Source: Metamycoplasma spumans ATCC 19526 (lineage in GTDB: Bacteria > Bacillota_I > Bacilli_A > Mycoplasmatales > Metamycoplasmataceae). From it: a DNA stretch of 64,000 nt. The position numbers and the translations under genes are program-made. The stretch lies in assembly GCA_000620005.1 (NCBI GenBank), contig JHVF01000002.1, positions 1 to 64,000 of the forward strand, in the 5' to 3' direction. The notes below the pieces were generated by a model that was not told the origin of the DNA, made no database searches, and saw only the letters and a program-made list of their open reading frames with translations. This document shows, piece by piece, positions 32,899-45,900 of the stretch. The stretch's first letter is position 1. Each line of letters starts with the position of its first letter.

Positions 32899-33739
32899 CT
32901 GATTTGGTGGGCCAGCCGACAGCACGAAAGGCAACTTTTTAAATGATAATCATATATTCAGTTTGATTATGTTAGCTATTTTAACTTTGATAGTCTCGAT
33001 ATTAATTTATATTGCAGTTAAACGTCAAAAAGTTAATAAAGCGCCCAATGTTGCGATTATTATGGTCGAATCCTCAATTATGGTTGCTGATAATTTTTCA
33101 TCAGAGACACATGAGAATAAATTTGATAAGGCAAATCCTTATTTCATAACTATATTTATTTTCTTTATGTTCGGTAATGTTATTTCGCTACTTGGCTTAG
33201 CTCCAATCGGGTCTAGCTTAGCAATAATATTTGCCGCAACAGCAGTGACTTGATTTGGAACTATTATCATAGGACTAATTTATAACAAATGAAAATACTT
33301 ATTAAAATTACTAAACCCATTAGAATTAGCTTCAAACTTTTCACCGTTAATTAGTTTAACTTTCCGTATGTATGGAAATATCATTGGTGGTGTTGTTTTA
33401 ATTACTCTATTTGGTTTATTTTTAGATAATATATGAGCAAAAACAATTGGAACTACAATTGATTCAACAGCTGCTCAAATAAATCCTATAGGTGTCTTAT
33501 TCTTACCTGCATTAAATATGTATTTTGATATCTTTGATGATGCAATCCAAGCTTTTGTCTTTATGATCTTAACAATTTCATATTGATATCAAGCTGCTGA
33601 ACAAGAAGTAAAAGAAGTACATAAAGAGAAAATTAAAAAATGAAAAAAACAAATTATTAAAAATACAAACACAGAAGAAAATTCCTCTATTGATATAGGG
33701 GCAAATCAAGAAGTTGCTCAAGAAATTGCAACAACATAA
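32876..33739 (+). CDS. atpB: ATP synthase subunit a
   Basis: The 287-residue Fo channel subunit has about six transmembrane helices. The helix with ISLTFRMYGNIIGGVVL carries the essential arginine, preceded by LNPLELASNFSPL, which is diagnostic. Several UGA-Trp codons occur. The ATG follows AAAGGAGGAAA. The C-terminal 45 residues are a charged extension after the last helix. Confidence 0.94.
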
Positions 33740-33758
33740 AATTAATAAGGAGATAATA

Positions 33759-34055
33759 ATGAACGAAAATTTAAATTCACTTATTCAAGCATTTAATTCA
33801 ACAACCGCTCAACAAAAAGATGGAAATTATCCTATAGCATACGGTTTAACAATGTTAGGCGCTGGTATCGCCGTTGCCGGAGCTGGATTCGTTTCTATCG
33901 GACAAGGTGTTGCCGTTGCCAAAGCTTGTGAAGCTGTTGGAAGAAACCCAGAAACATTATCAAAAGTACGTACACTTTTACTACTTGGATTAGCTATCGT
34001 TGAAACTGCATCAATTTACTGTTTAGTTGTTTCTCTACTACTAATATTCGTTTAA
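33759..34055 (+). CDS. atpE: ATP synthase subunit c
   Basis: The 98-residue hairpin protein has two glycine-rich helices joined by the polar loop GRNPE. The proton-carrying glutamate is E82 in GLAIVETASIY. The first 25 residues are a polar N-terminal extension. The start is the ATG after AAGGAGATAATA, not the longer in-frame TTG inside atpB. Confidence 0.97.
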   Translation: MNENLNSLIQAFNSTTAQQKDGNYPIAYGLTMLGAGIAVAGAGFVSIGQGVAVAKACEAVGRNPETLSKVRTLLLLGLAIVETASIYCLVVSLLLIFV

Positions 34056-34059
34056 TTAT

Positions 34060-34614
34060 ATGCAAAATTTAAACCAAGTCATAAATGCTTCAGCAGGTTC
34101 TGCTATTGAACACGAGCTAAATAAAGCATTTAGTGGACTTACATTCAATTGACCATATTTTGTAGCTTCATTAATAACCCTTGCGTTTTTGACGGTAATC
34201 ATCACATTCTTAGTTTATAAACCAATTAAAAAAATGGTTAAAGCTCGTCAAAAATTCATTCAAAATAATATTGATGATTCAATTAAAGCAAAAGAAGATG
34301 CTTTAAAAGTTCGTGAAGAAAATGACAAAAAAATCATTGAAGCAACCCAACAAGCTACCACAATTATTAATAATGCTCGTTCTGAAAGTGAAAGAATTGT
34401 TAATAGTGGACAAGCTATGGCTAAGAAAAAAGCTGAAATGATGATTGAACAAACTCAAATATTAATAAATAAAAAGCAAGCTGAATTTGAAAAACTACAA
34501 AAGAAAATCATTATGGAAAATGCAGTTGAACTAGCAAAGAAGATTATTGCTCGTGAAATAAAAGATGAGGATAATCTTAAAATGATCGAAGAAGTTATGG
34601 AAACTAAAAAATAA
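34060..34614 (+). CDS. atpF: ATP synthase subunit b
   Basis: The 184-residue peripheral-stalk subunit has one transmembrane helix (about 30-52, with UGA-Trp at its start) followed by a long charged coiled coil, including KAKEDALKVREENDKKI. No lipobox is seen, unlike the lipoprotein-type b subunits reported in some mycoplasmas. The ATG lies four bases after the atpE stop. Confidence 0.93.
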
Positions 34615-35153
34615 TGGCAGATTTAGGCGAATTAATATATAACTGAGCATTTGCTTTATATGATGCTGCAAAAGATAACAATGAACTACCTTTAATCACC
34701 AACGAAGCCGCAGACATTGTTAGAGTATTGAAAAAAAACAAACAATACATCGAAATTTTGAACTCTTATAATGTAGATGATAAAGAAAAAAATAAATTCA
34801 TTGAACAAGCTTTCAATTCGTATCATCCCTATATTATAAATACAATAAAATTAGCAGCAAAGCAACACACAGTAAAGTATTTAATAATAATTCTTAATAA
34901 ATTTGTCGAGCTTTCTAATACTAAACTTAACATCAAGTACGGGACAGTATTTAGCACTAGACCCGTTTCTGAAAATGAAATTAGAAAATTCGAAAAAAAA
35001 CTTTCTTTAGATCTAGATGCTGAAGTTCATTTAGTAAATCAAATTTCACCAGAATTAATTGCTGGTATAAAAATTAAAGTCGAAGATTATGTTATTGATA
35101 ATTCTATCGACGGACAACTTACGAAAATTTTAAAATCAATTAACAATAATTAA
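34614..35153 (+). CDS. atpH: ATP synthase subunit delta
   Basis: The 179-residue protein connects the b stalk to F1. It starts with the helical domain motif YNWAFALYDAAKDN and ends in the conserved PELIAGIKIKVEDYVIDNSIDGQLTKI pattern. It overlaps atpF by one base (TAATG). Confidence 0.93.
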
Positions 35154-35169
35154 ATGAAAGGAGGAATTA

Positions 35170-36731
35170 ATGTCATTAAAACCAACTGATTTGTCAGCAA
35201 TTATTAAAGCACAAATCAAAAACTTTAATGAAAACACTTCATATGAAGAAGTTGGGAGAGTTATAACTGTCGGTGACGGTATTGCTTTAGTTAGTGGTTT
35301 AACTAATGTAGAATATGGAGAATTAGTTAAATTCGATTCTGGTATTATCGGAATGGCATTGAATCTTGAAGAAGATTTAGTTGGTGTCGTTGTTATGGGT
35401 GATGATAGAAATATCGTCGAAGATAGCTCAGTTACTAGAACAAAACACGTTATATCTGCTCCGGTCGGAGATAAATTATTAGGCCGTGTTGTTAATGCAC
35501 TATCAGTACCAATCGATGGTAAAGGTCCTATTGATTTTGATGTAACCAGACCAATATTCAAAATTGCTCCGGGGGTTATGACAAGAAAAGAAGTTACCGA
35601 ACCATTACAAACTGGTTTATTAGCTATTGATGCCATGATTCCGATTGGAAAAGGTCAACGTGAATTAATTATCGGTGACCGTCAAACAGGTAAAACCGCC
35701 ATTGCTATTGATGCAATTCTTAATCAAAAAGGTAAAGATGTATACTGTATTTATGTAGCAATCGGTCAAAAAAATTCAACCGTTACTCAAATTGTTGACC
35801 AACTTGAAAAACATGATGCTTTAAAATACACAACTGTTATTGTTGCATCAGCATCAGAAAGTGCTCCACTTCAATACATAGCACCATATACAGGTGTAAC
35901 AATTGGTGAAGAATGAATGTCAAAAGGTAAAGATGTTTTAATCGTTTATGATGATTTATCAAAACACGCCGTCGCATATCGTACACTTTCATTACTATTA
36001 AGAAGACCACCAGGTCGTGAAGCTTATCCTGGAGACGTATTTTATCTACACTCACAATTATTAGAAAGAGCTGCAAAATTGAACTCAGATTATGGTGGTG
36101 GTTCAATAACCGCTTTACCAATTATTGAAACTCAAGCAGAAGATATTTCAGCATACATACCAACTAATGTTATTTCTATAACTGATGGTCAAATTTTTAC
36201 AAAAGAGGCTCTATTTAATTCAGGGCAAAGACCAGCAATTGACATTGGTTATTCAGTTAGCCGGGTAGGTTCTGCAGCTCAAACTAAATTAATGAAAAAG
36301 ACTGTATCAAGTCTTAAATTAGAATTAGCCCAATATAATGAAATGTTGGCATTTGCTCAATTCGGTTCAGATCTAGATCAAGCAACAAGAGTAGTTTTAG
36401 ATCACGGTGCTAAAGTTTATGAACTATTAAAACAAGCTCAATATAGCCCATATGCTCCGGTTGAACAAATCATTATTCTATTTTGCATTAAATATCGTTT
36501 AATAAATGTTATTCCACAAAATAGTATTGCAAAATATAAATATGATATTTTAACTTACTTTAAAACCGATACTGAAGCAATTAAAGTTGTTAGAAGTTTA
36601 AATGAAGCTACAGATTGAACTAACGAATTAACCGAGATGCTTTATAATGAAGTTATTAAATTTAATAATAACTTTGTAAAAACCATTCCACTGTATAATC
36701 CAGACCAATATACACCAGTTCCTGAATTACC

Positions 36732-36753
<22 letters not shown>
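35170..36753 (+). CDS. atpA: ATP synthase subunit alpha
   Basis: The 527-residue F1 subunit shows the non-catalytic nucleotide site GDRQTGKT (169-176), [10 protein letters not shown], and the signature [17 protein letters not shown]. Two UGA-Trp codons interrupt it in the standard code. The true end at 36753 lies 22 bases inside atpG. The ATG follows AAAGGAGGAATTA. Confidence 0.97.
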
Positions 36754-39177
<2,424 letters not shown>

Positions 39178-39181
39178 TAAT

Positions 39182-39550
39182 ATGGCATCTAATCAAATTC
39201 AAGTTATTATCAGTACACCACTTGGAGTTTATTTCGATGATACAACTGAAATTTGTACTTTTAGAACAACCGAAGGACAAATTGGTCTAATGGCAGGCGG
39301 TCCTCAATTTATGGCCGCCTTAATCCCTTCTGAAATTTATATCAATCATTTAAATTCGCCTGAACTTAAAAAATTTTATGTTGATAAAGGTATAGTACAA
39401 TTTAAGAATAATGTCCTTTCTTTAATCGTAAATCAAATTAGCACTCAACCGATTGACCTTACTCAAAATTTTGTTCAAGCCGATCAAAAGAAATATACAA
39501 TCATTGAAGAGATTGTTCTTAAGAAAAAACTTGCTGAAAATAATAAATAG
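39182..39550 (+). CDS. atpC: ATP synthase subunit epsilon
   Basis: The 122-residue protein has the beta-sandwich domain (IQVIISTPLGVYFDDTTEICTFRTTEGQIGLMAGG) and a shortened, Lys-rich C-terminal helix. It ends the operon. Confidence 0.93.
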   Translation: MASNQIQVIISTPLGVYFDDTTEICTFRTTEGQIGLMAGGPQFMAALIPSEIYINHLNSPELKKFYVDKGIVQFKNNVLSLIVNQISTQPIDLTQNFVQADQKKYTIIEEIVLKKKLAENNK

Positions 39551-39568
39551 AACCGAGTAAATCTCGGT
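39550..39568 (+). terminator. Terminator of the atp operon
   Basis: AACCGAG and CTCGGTT around TAAAT, followed by TTTATTTACTTT. Confidence 0.82.
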
Positions 39569-39751
39569 TTTTATTTACTTTGCACAGAAAATAAATAAAT
39601 ATGTAAATTATTTGTGTAAATATATAAGTATTTAAAATTATAAATTTAACACTTCTTTTAAAAATAGTAAAATAAGGACATAAAGCATTATAAAAAGAAA
39701 TAGCACAAAAAAATGTTTCAGTGTTATTAGAATTAAGGAATTTATAAAATA

Positions 39752-40588
39752 ATGAAAAAAAATAAATGAATAAAAATATTAACTATTCCTCCATTTATAA
39801 GTACTATTTTATTATCTACAAGCTGTATGAATCACAAAATTGAAGATAATAAACAAAAAGATGAAATTGTAAGACCTGGCGGAATTTATAAAAATGAATA
39901 TTCTAAAAATCCGCTTTTATATTCAAAACTTCGCAATAAAGATAAAAACGAAATAATTAACAATCCTTTTAGAAAAATAACTTTTAAAACAGAAAATAAA
40001 TGCCAAGAATTAATGGATTTTGTTAATGAAAATAAAGTTGAAAACAATTATATGCTTGGCATAAATGTAAAATTAGAAAATAATACTATAAACAGCAAAG
40101 AAGGATATGAAAAAGAATTTAAAAATTGACTTTCAAAAGCGAAAGAAATTACATTTTTATACCTTCCTCATTCTATGAAATTAGAAATTCCTGATCAATT
40201 TAATAATACAAGTGATTATTTTGTAGCTCCTATTAAAGAAATTAAAGAGTTTATAATACCAACATCAAATGCAACTACAATCAATGGTGAAACGAAATTT
40301 AGAAATCCGTTATATTTTCATACATGATATCCCGGTGAGGGAAAATGGTCGCTTTTAAAGATTTTAAGAAAAAACGAAATTAAATATAATCCAGATAAAT
40401 CTATTGACGTTATTGATGCATTCACAATATGAATTATTAACAATCATGAAGAAGCTGAGGTGTTTGCCGTTTTTGAAAGATATTATCCTAAAACGGATAA
40501 TCAAAGTGACGATGAATATATAAAAAAATATAAAATCGATGTAAGAAAATTAACTCATAAAAATAAACTTTTCACACTTGATTATTAA
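39752..40588 (+). CDS. Lipoprotein of unknown function
   Basis: The 278-residue protein starts with a lipoprotein signal and STSC lipobox (C25). The mature part is charged and shows RNPLYFHTWYPGEGKWSLLKIL and IDAFTIWIINNHEEAEVF; several Trp are UGA-encoded. I recognise no family. The ATG at 39752 has AAGGAATTT 13 bases upstream. It has its own terminator and lies between the atp operon and a larger lipoprotein on the same strand. Confidence 0.8.
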
Positions 40589-40592
40589 TATC

Positions 40593-40614
40593 AAACCCAG
40601 ATACGATTCTGGGT
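40593..40614 (+). terminator. Terminator after the 278-residue lipoprotein gene
   Basis: AACCCAGA and TCTGGGTT around a 6-base loop, followed by ATTTTTTATTT. Confidence 0.8.
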
Positions 40615-40844
40615 TATTTTTTATTTGAAACTTTTGTATAAGCAATTAAAAAAATGATTTTGTAAAAAAATCTCAATAATATGAAATTTATCATAGCAAA
40701 AGTTTGCTTTGTTCAGCTATTAAGAAGCAAAATATGCATTTTAAGATTAGCAACATACAAAAAATAAAAAAATTAAATTATTTAGCAACTGAACAGTTAA
40801 AATAATAATATATAAAAAAATTAAGGAAGGAAATATATATAAAA

Positions 40845-42896
40845 ATGAAGAAAGCTAAAATGCTATTTTTAAGTTTAGGTTCTTTTGCCATAGCATCAGC
40901 GCCGTTGATTATCGCAGCATCATGTTCAAGGAATATCGATAAGGATAAAGAAAAGGATAAAACTGATTACTCGAAAAATGCATTAAACGAAGCTATAAAA
41001 TTGGCAGAAATTACATATAAAGACAAAGAAACAACAAATATTATTGATGCAAAATTAGAAGGAGTAAAAATAGAAAACTCTTCTAATGATATTGAGTATT
41101 CAATAACAAAATTTGAACCAAATAAATTATTAAATAATGCCAAAGTTACCCTGGTAGCCAAATATAAAGACGAAGGCCATAAAGACCTAGAATCTGATCC
41201 AAAAGTATTTTTAATTTCAGATTTTGCAATAAATAGCGAATACTTAGATGCATTATTAAATTCAGAATATTCTGTATTTAAGTTAGTTGATTCAAGTAAT
41301 CCGGAAGCCGGCGAAGAAAGCGTTAAAACACTAGATGCCTACTATTTAGTTAATGACGAAAATACAATTAACATAAAACTTGAAAATACCGAAATGTTTG
41401 TCCCTGAATTAAATGACTTAGAAGTTGAATATGAATTTGACGAAACAAGCGAAAAGAATTCTAAGTTTTCAGGAGATGTTGATTTAACAGCTAAATTGGT
41501 TTATAAAAACAGCACAAATTCAAAACCTAAAATTTTATCATTTGAAAAAGCTATTGCATCAGGCGTTAGCGCAGATTATTTAACAAAATATAAAAAACTT
41601 TCATTTGATTATCAAGATAAAAACACAATTTCTGTAAATTCATTTGAAGATGGTGAATTACCAACTGAAAAATTAGAAAAAATTCAACCTATTTTCAAAG
41701 ACAAAGAAACAACTGTTGAAAAAACAAAAGAATTTTTGAACAAACACAATATCAGAATAACTGCAGTTACAATAAATGACAGAGATTATTCTAAAAACTC
41801 AATATCTTTCAAAGTTAAAGCCGAAGGTGTAGATTTTGGATTTGAAGATTATTCAATCGAAGGTTTTAAACCTGTTGAAAAAGCGTCTACAGAAAAAGTT
41901 GATGAATTCGTTAATAAATTAACTTTTGGAGATTTCTATTTTGTAAATGAAATTAAAGAAGATGAAGAAAAAAATTATGACCTATTTATCAAAGATGGCG
42001 AAAATGAAATTGATTTAAGCAATCCAAATGTCTTAACAGCTGGTCTACTATATGAAAATGGTATTACAGAATTTAATAAAGAAAAGTTATATACAGTAAC
42101 ATTTGAAGAATCAACAAAAACATTAAAAGCAACAATGAATTTAAATGGTAAAGAATATGTTGTTTCAACAGTAATTACTCGTGATGAACCTGAATTAGAT
42201 AAATACGTCGAACTTGTTGGAAAAGAAATAAAGGGCGAAAAATCAGAAATACTTGCTAATGAATTAGACGATAGCAATATTAATTTAAACATAAATAAAG
42301 GAAGTTATCTAAACGATCCTAAGTTTATTAAATTTGAAGTTATTTATCACAATTTAAAACCACAAGAAGAAAAAGATTTAAATAAAGAAGGAAAAGCTAC
42401 TTTAGTTTACAAATTTAAAAACGAATTAACCAACAAAAGATATGAACACAAAGTTGTTTTTGAGGGTTTAAAAGCTTCAGAAGTTAGCGAATCAAAAATT
42501 GCTAAGTTAGCAAAAGAAAATAAATTAGCTTCAGGTTATTTAACAGCTGAAGCAAAAGCTAAACTAATTGATGTTTATAATGATGAAAAATCAAACTATG
42601 GAAATGAAGGTATTTATAAAGCAAGAGTAGAATTATCAAAAAAAGATAAATTACCTAAATTTGGTGAAAGCAAAGCTAAAGCAACAAATGCTTTTGATGG
42701 TGTAACATTCAGTAAAGAATTTATAGATGCCATGAAATCTAAATCTTTAACTGGTCCTGCTAAACAAAAATACGTAAGAATTGCCAAAAGAGAAAACGGA
42801 CAATATGCAATTGCTTTCAAAATAAAAGATGATGCAAATGATGAAGTTCTATATATTAACTTAACCGAACCAGAAACATCAAATGCAACCGAATAA
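40845..42896 (+). CDS. Lipoprotein, lipoprotein-17-related surface protein-like
   Basis: The 683-residue protein has a lipoprotein signal with AASC lipobox (C27), then a series of related beta-rich modules of about 90-110 residues. Each has a core like IEYSITKFEPN and a KVTLVAKYKDEG, ending near KVFLISDF, which resembles the repeated domain of mycoplasma lipoprotein-17-related variable surface proteins; this family link is by resemblance. It contains no UGA codon, unusual for its size here. The ATG follows AAGGAAGGAAATATATATAAAA. It is probably surface-exposed. Confidence 0.78.
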   Translation: MKKAKMLFLSLGSFAIASAPLIIAASCSRNIDKDKEKDKTDYSKNALNEAIKLAEITYKDKETTNIIDAKLEGVKIENSSNDIEYSITKFEPNKLLNNAKVTLVAKYKDEGHKDLESDPKVFLISDFAINSEYLDALLNSEYSVFKLVDSSNPEAGEESVKTLDAYYLVNDENTINIKLENTEMFVPELNDLEVEYEFDETSEKNSKFSGDVDLTAKLVYKNSTNSKPKILSFEKAIASGVSADYLTKYKKLSFDYQDKNTISVNSFEDGELPTEKLEKIQPIFKDKETTVEKTKEFLNKHNIRITAVTINDRDYSKNSISFKVKAEGVDFGFEDYSIEGFKPVEKASTEKVDEFVNKLTFGDFYFVNEIKEDEEKNYDLFIKDGENEIDLSNPNVLTAGLLYENGITEFNKEKLYTVTFEESTKTLKATMNLNGKEYVVSTVITRDEPELDKYVELVGKEIKGEKSEILANELDDSNINLNINKGSYLNDPKFIKFEVIYHNLKPQEEKDLNKEGKATLVYKFKNELTNKRYEHKVVFEGLKASEVSESKIAKLAKENKLASGYLTAEAKAKLIDVYNDEKSNYGNEGIYKARVELSKKDKLPKFGESKAKATNAFDGVTFSKEFIDAMKSKSLTGPAKQKYVRIAKRENGQYAIAFKIKDDANDEVLYINLTEPETSNATE

Positions 42897-42912
42897 AATT
42901 TTAAACAAAACA

Positions 42913-42943
42913 AAAACAGAGCCATTATCATAGGCTCTGTTTT
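42913..42943. terminator. Bidirectional terminator between convergent lipoprotein genes
   Basis: AAAACAGAGCC (42913-42923) pairs with GGCTCTGTTTT (42933-42943) around a 9-base loop. It lies seven bases before the stop of the giant gene on minus. Confidence 0.82.
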
Positions 42944-42949
42944 ATTATG

Positions 42950-45900
42950 CTAAAAATCATCTAATTTAACCCTATTTAAACCACTTCATCCGCTAATCGA
43001 TTGAACATTATTTAAATTCATAAACTTAGAATAACCACCTTCTTTAATGGTTAATAAAATATACTCAGCTTTTGATATTTCATTTGCTTGGCCATTTTCA
43101 GTAACCTTAAATTTAAATTGTCTAGTTCTAGATTTTTCAGAATCATGATATCCACTCGAAGTAATTATATAAATAATAGCGTCGGGCGTGTAATTATTTT
43201 CGTTGTAATATGTAGCACCTTTTCAACTATCTGCAATTACATAATTAGTAAATTGTCTTCTAATATCAGAATTGCTAAAGTAATATTGCATACCAGCAAA
43301 TTTTGAAGAAACACCAGGTATAGCTTTAATATTCGTACCCTCTTGTAATTCTCATAAAATTGAACGTGTTCCTGCATATAAACTTATCTTAGTGTTATAT
43401 CATCTTCCAGGGTCACGTTCTGATTCTTTGGTTTCCCTTCCAAATGCTTCGAAAATAATTCAGTCTAATACAACATTAAAACGATATACGGCTTTTCAAG
43501 CTTCACTTTGTGCTCTAATTTTAAATGCATTATTTGAAGCCATAGGATCGGCATTATATGCTTCTGCCAATATTTTATAAACAGTGTCAATTAAAACTAA
43601 ATAATCTGTTCCAGGTGTTATATTATCAGGGTCATCATTTGCTCCTGACGACGACCCACCACCACCAAATGCAGAAGAAATAGCTCCACTTACAGCATTA
43701 TTTAAAGTTGTCATGTTAGTTCTATTTCCTGATTTATTGATGTTTCTTAACCCATTATAGATTATTGAATTTTCTAGATTACTCTTACCAAACAATAGAT
43801 TAATCAATTTGACCAATCTTTTTCCATTAATAATTTTATTAGATCCGATAAATTGAGCTAATAAAACAGCATCATTTAAACTAAATCCGCTCTTTATTTT
43901 TATAATAGCATCATTCAATCATTTTGTTGCGTCATTAATATCAAATTGTTTTGCATATTTAGCAACCCAGTCAACCGATCTATTCAATACTTTTCTTGAG
44001 AAATAGTCGGTTTTAACAATTTCTGGTAGTAATAATTGAACTAATTCAATTAAGAAATCTTTATCATCTTGTGTTGTGTTTTCTAAACTTAAATAAGCCA
44101 TTATATCATCAACAACAGCGCCGACAACTTCTCTATCTTTAATAGCTGCCAGTATAAAGTTTTTTAAATTAATCTTTAAATTATCCTTAATCTTATAAAT
44201 AACCTTACTAATCAAGTCACCTAAATTTGTCGATTGAATCTTTTCGCCAGCCACATAGTCATTTACAAGTGAAGTTATAAGTTGTTTAACTTCATCATAA
44301 TTAACAAACTTACTTGCAATTCATTCCATTCTTTCTTTAGGGAAAATATTTTGTTTAATTTGAGTTCAGTCAATTTTTAAAACTTGATCTTTTGTAACGT
44401 TGTATAAAAAGTTAATCAAGGCTTCTTTTCCATTAATATTATCAGCCTTAACTGAACCATTTAATGCTTGTAATGTATTGTAAATTAATTTTTCAAGATT
44501 TTCGAAGAATTTTCTTTCGACATTATTTGCTTCATCAACAATCTCACTATTTTCAGATTCAGATGATAATGTATCGCCACTAGCAGATTCGATATTTTCT
44601 TTACTTTTCGCATTAACAAAAGCGTTTTTAAACTTAGATAAATTATTAACAACATATCTATATATTGCCATAAGTTCATTTTCTAATGTGGCAGTTTCAA
44701 TAGTTTTATCTAAAATAGTTTCAAGTAAATCTGAAATATTTTCTGTAGTTAAATACTTATCATACTCAATAGTTTTTAAGGCATTTAAAATACGTTTACC
44801 AAATTCATTTTGATCGAAGTGACCTTCTTCATCTAATATATTAACATTTGCAATCGAGTCAATAATTGTGTCTAAAACACTATTAACAACGTTAAAATCA
44901 GACAACTTCATTACAATTCTAGTCAATAAATTAACCATATTTTCTTGGTCTGTTGAACTCAGTGATATATTTAACTTTTTATTTGCAAATTCAATAATGA
45001 AGTTTAATGCATCTTTAACTAATTGTTTGTCGCCAAATAGATTACTTAGGGCTTGATTTACAAATAATTTAAGTGCTTCTTTATTAGCAGTAATTAAATA
45101 TTTAAGCAAGTCATTCATTGTTTGAATTTGATTTAATTTTTCAAAATTTAAATCAAGCAATGATGTTACTAATGAGTTAAGAATATCACTTGCAGTATTT
45201 GTTTCAAATAAAGTTCTAGACAATAAATCAACAACTCCATTAGCAAAAGCAGTAGCATTAGGATTGGCTTTTAAAATTAAATCTTTTACATAAATGTTTA
45301 AATAATGTCTAACAAAGTTTTTAACTTTCTTATCCGTCTTCAATCACTCAATTGTTGTTGGTAAAATAGCTTTAATTTCTTCTTTATCTTGATCAGTTAA
45401 AACAGAAAATGAGGCTTTGAACAATTTTAAATAAATATTAATATTTATTAAAATTTGTCCATTTGCAACTATGATTTGTTTATTTTTATTTGAATTTGTA
45501 TCTTCAGCCACTTCATTTTCAGATGGTGAACTATTATCAGCACCTTCAGAAGTAACATCTTCATAATCAGGAATAATATTAGAGAATTGCGAACTATTAT
45601 TCATTATTAAAATGACAAGATTCTTAATTTGTTCATTATTTAGAGATTTGATATATTCAACAATATTATCGTAATTAATTGTATTAATTACTTCTACAAT
45701 ATTAATTAATCCATTGAAATTATATTGCTTATAATCAAATCCATAATGATTAATATTATTTGCTAGAATGTTCAATAAATTAGTAACAACATGGTCTAAA
45801 ACATTAAATGATGGCAATTTAGTAATTAAACCTTTTATCATTGATTTTAGTTGTTCTTTTCCATGATCTGGCCAGTTAATATTTTTTAAATCCTGATCCA

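Noticed and set aside
35136-35636. Minus-strand 166-codon frame
   Set aside because: It is antisense to the 5' part of atpA, whose conserved motifs are on the plus strand.
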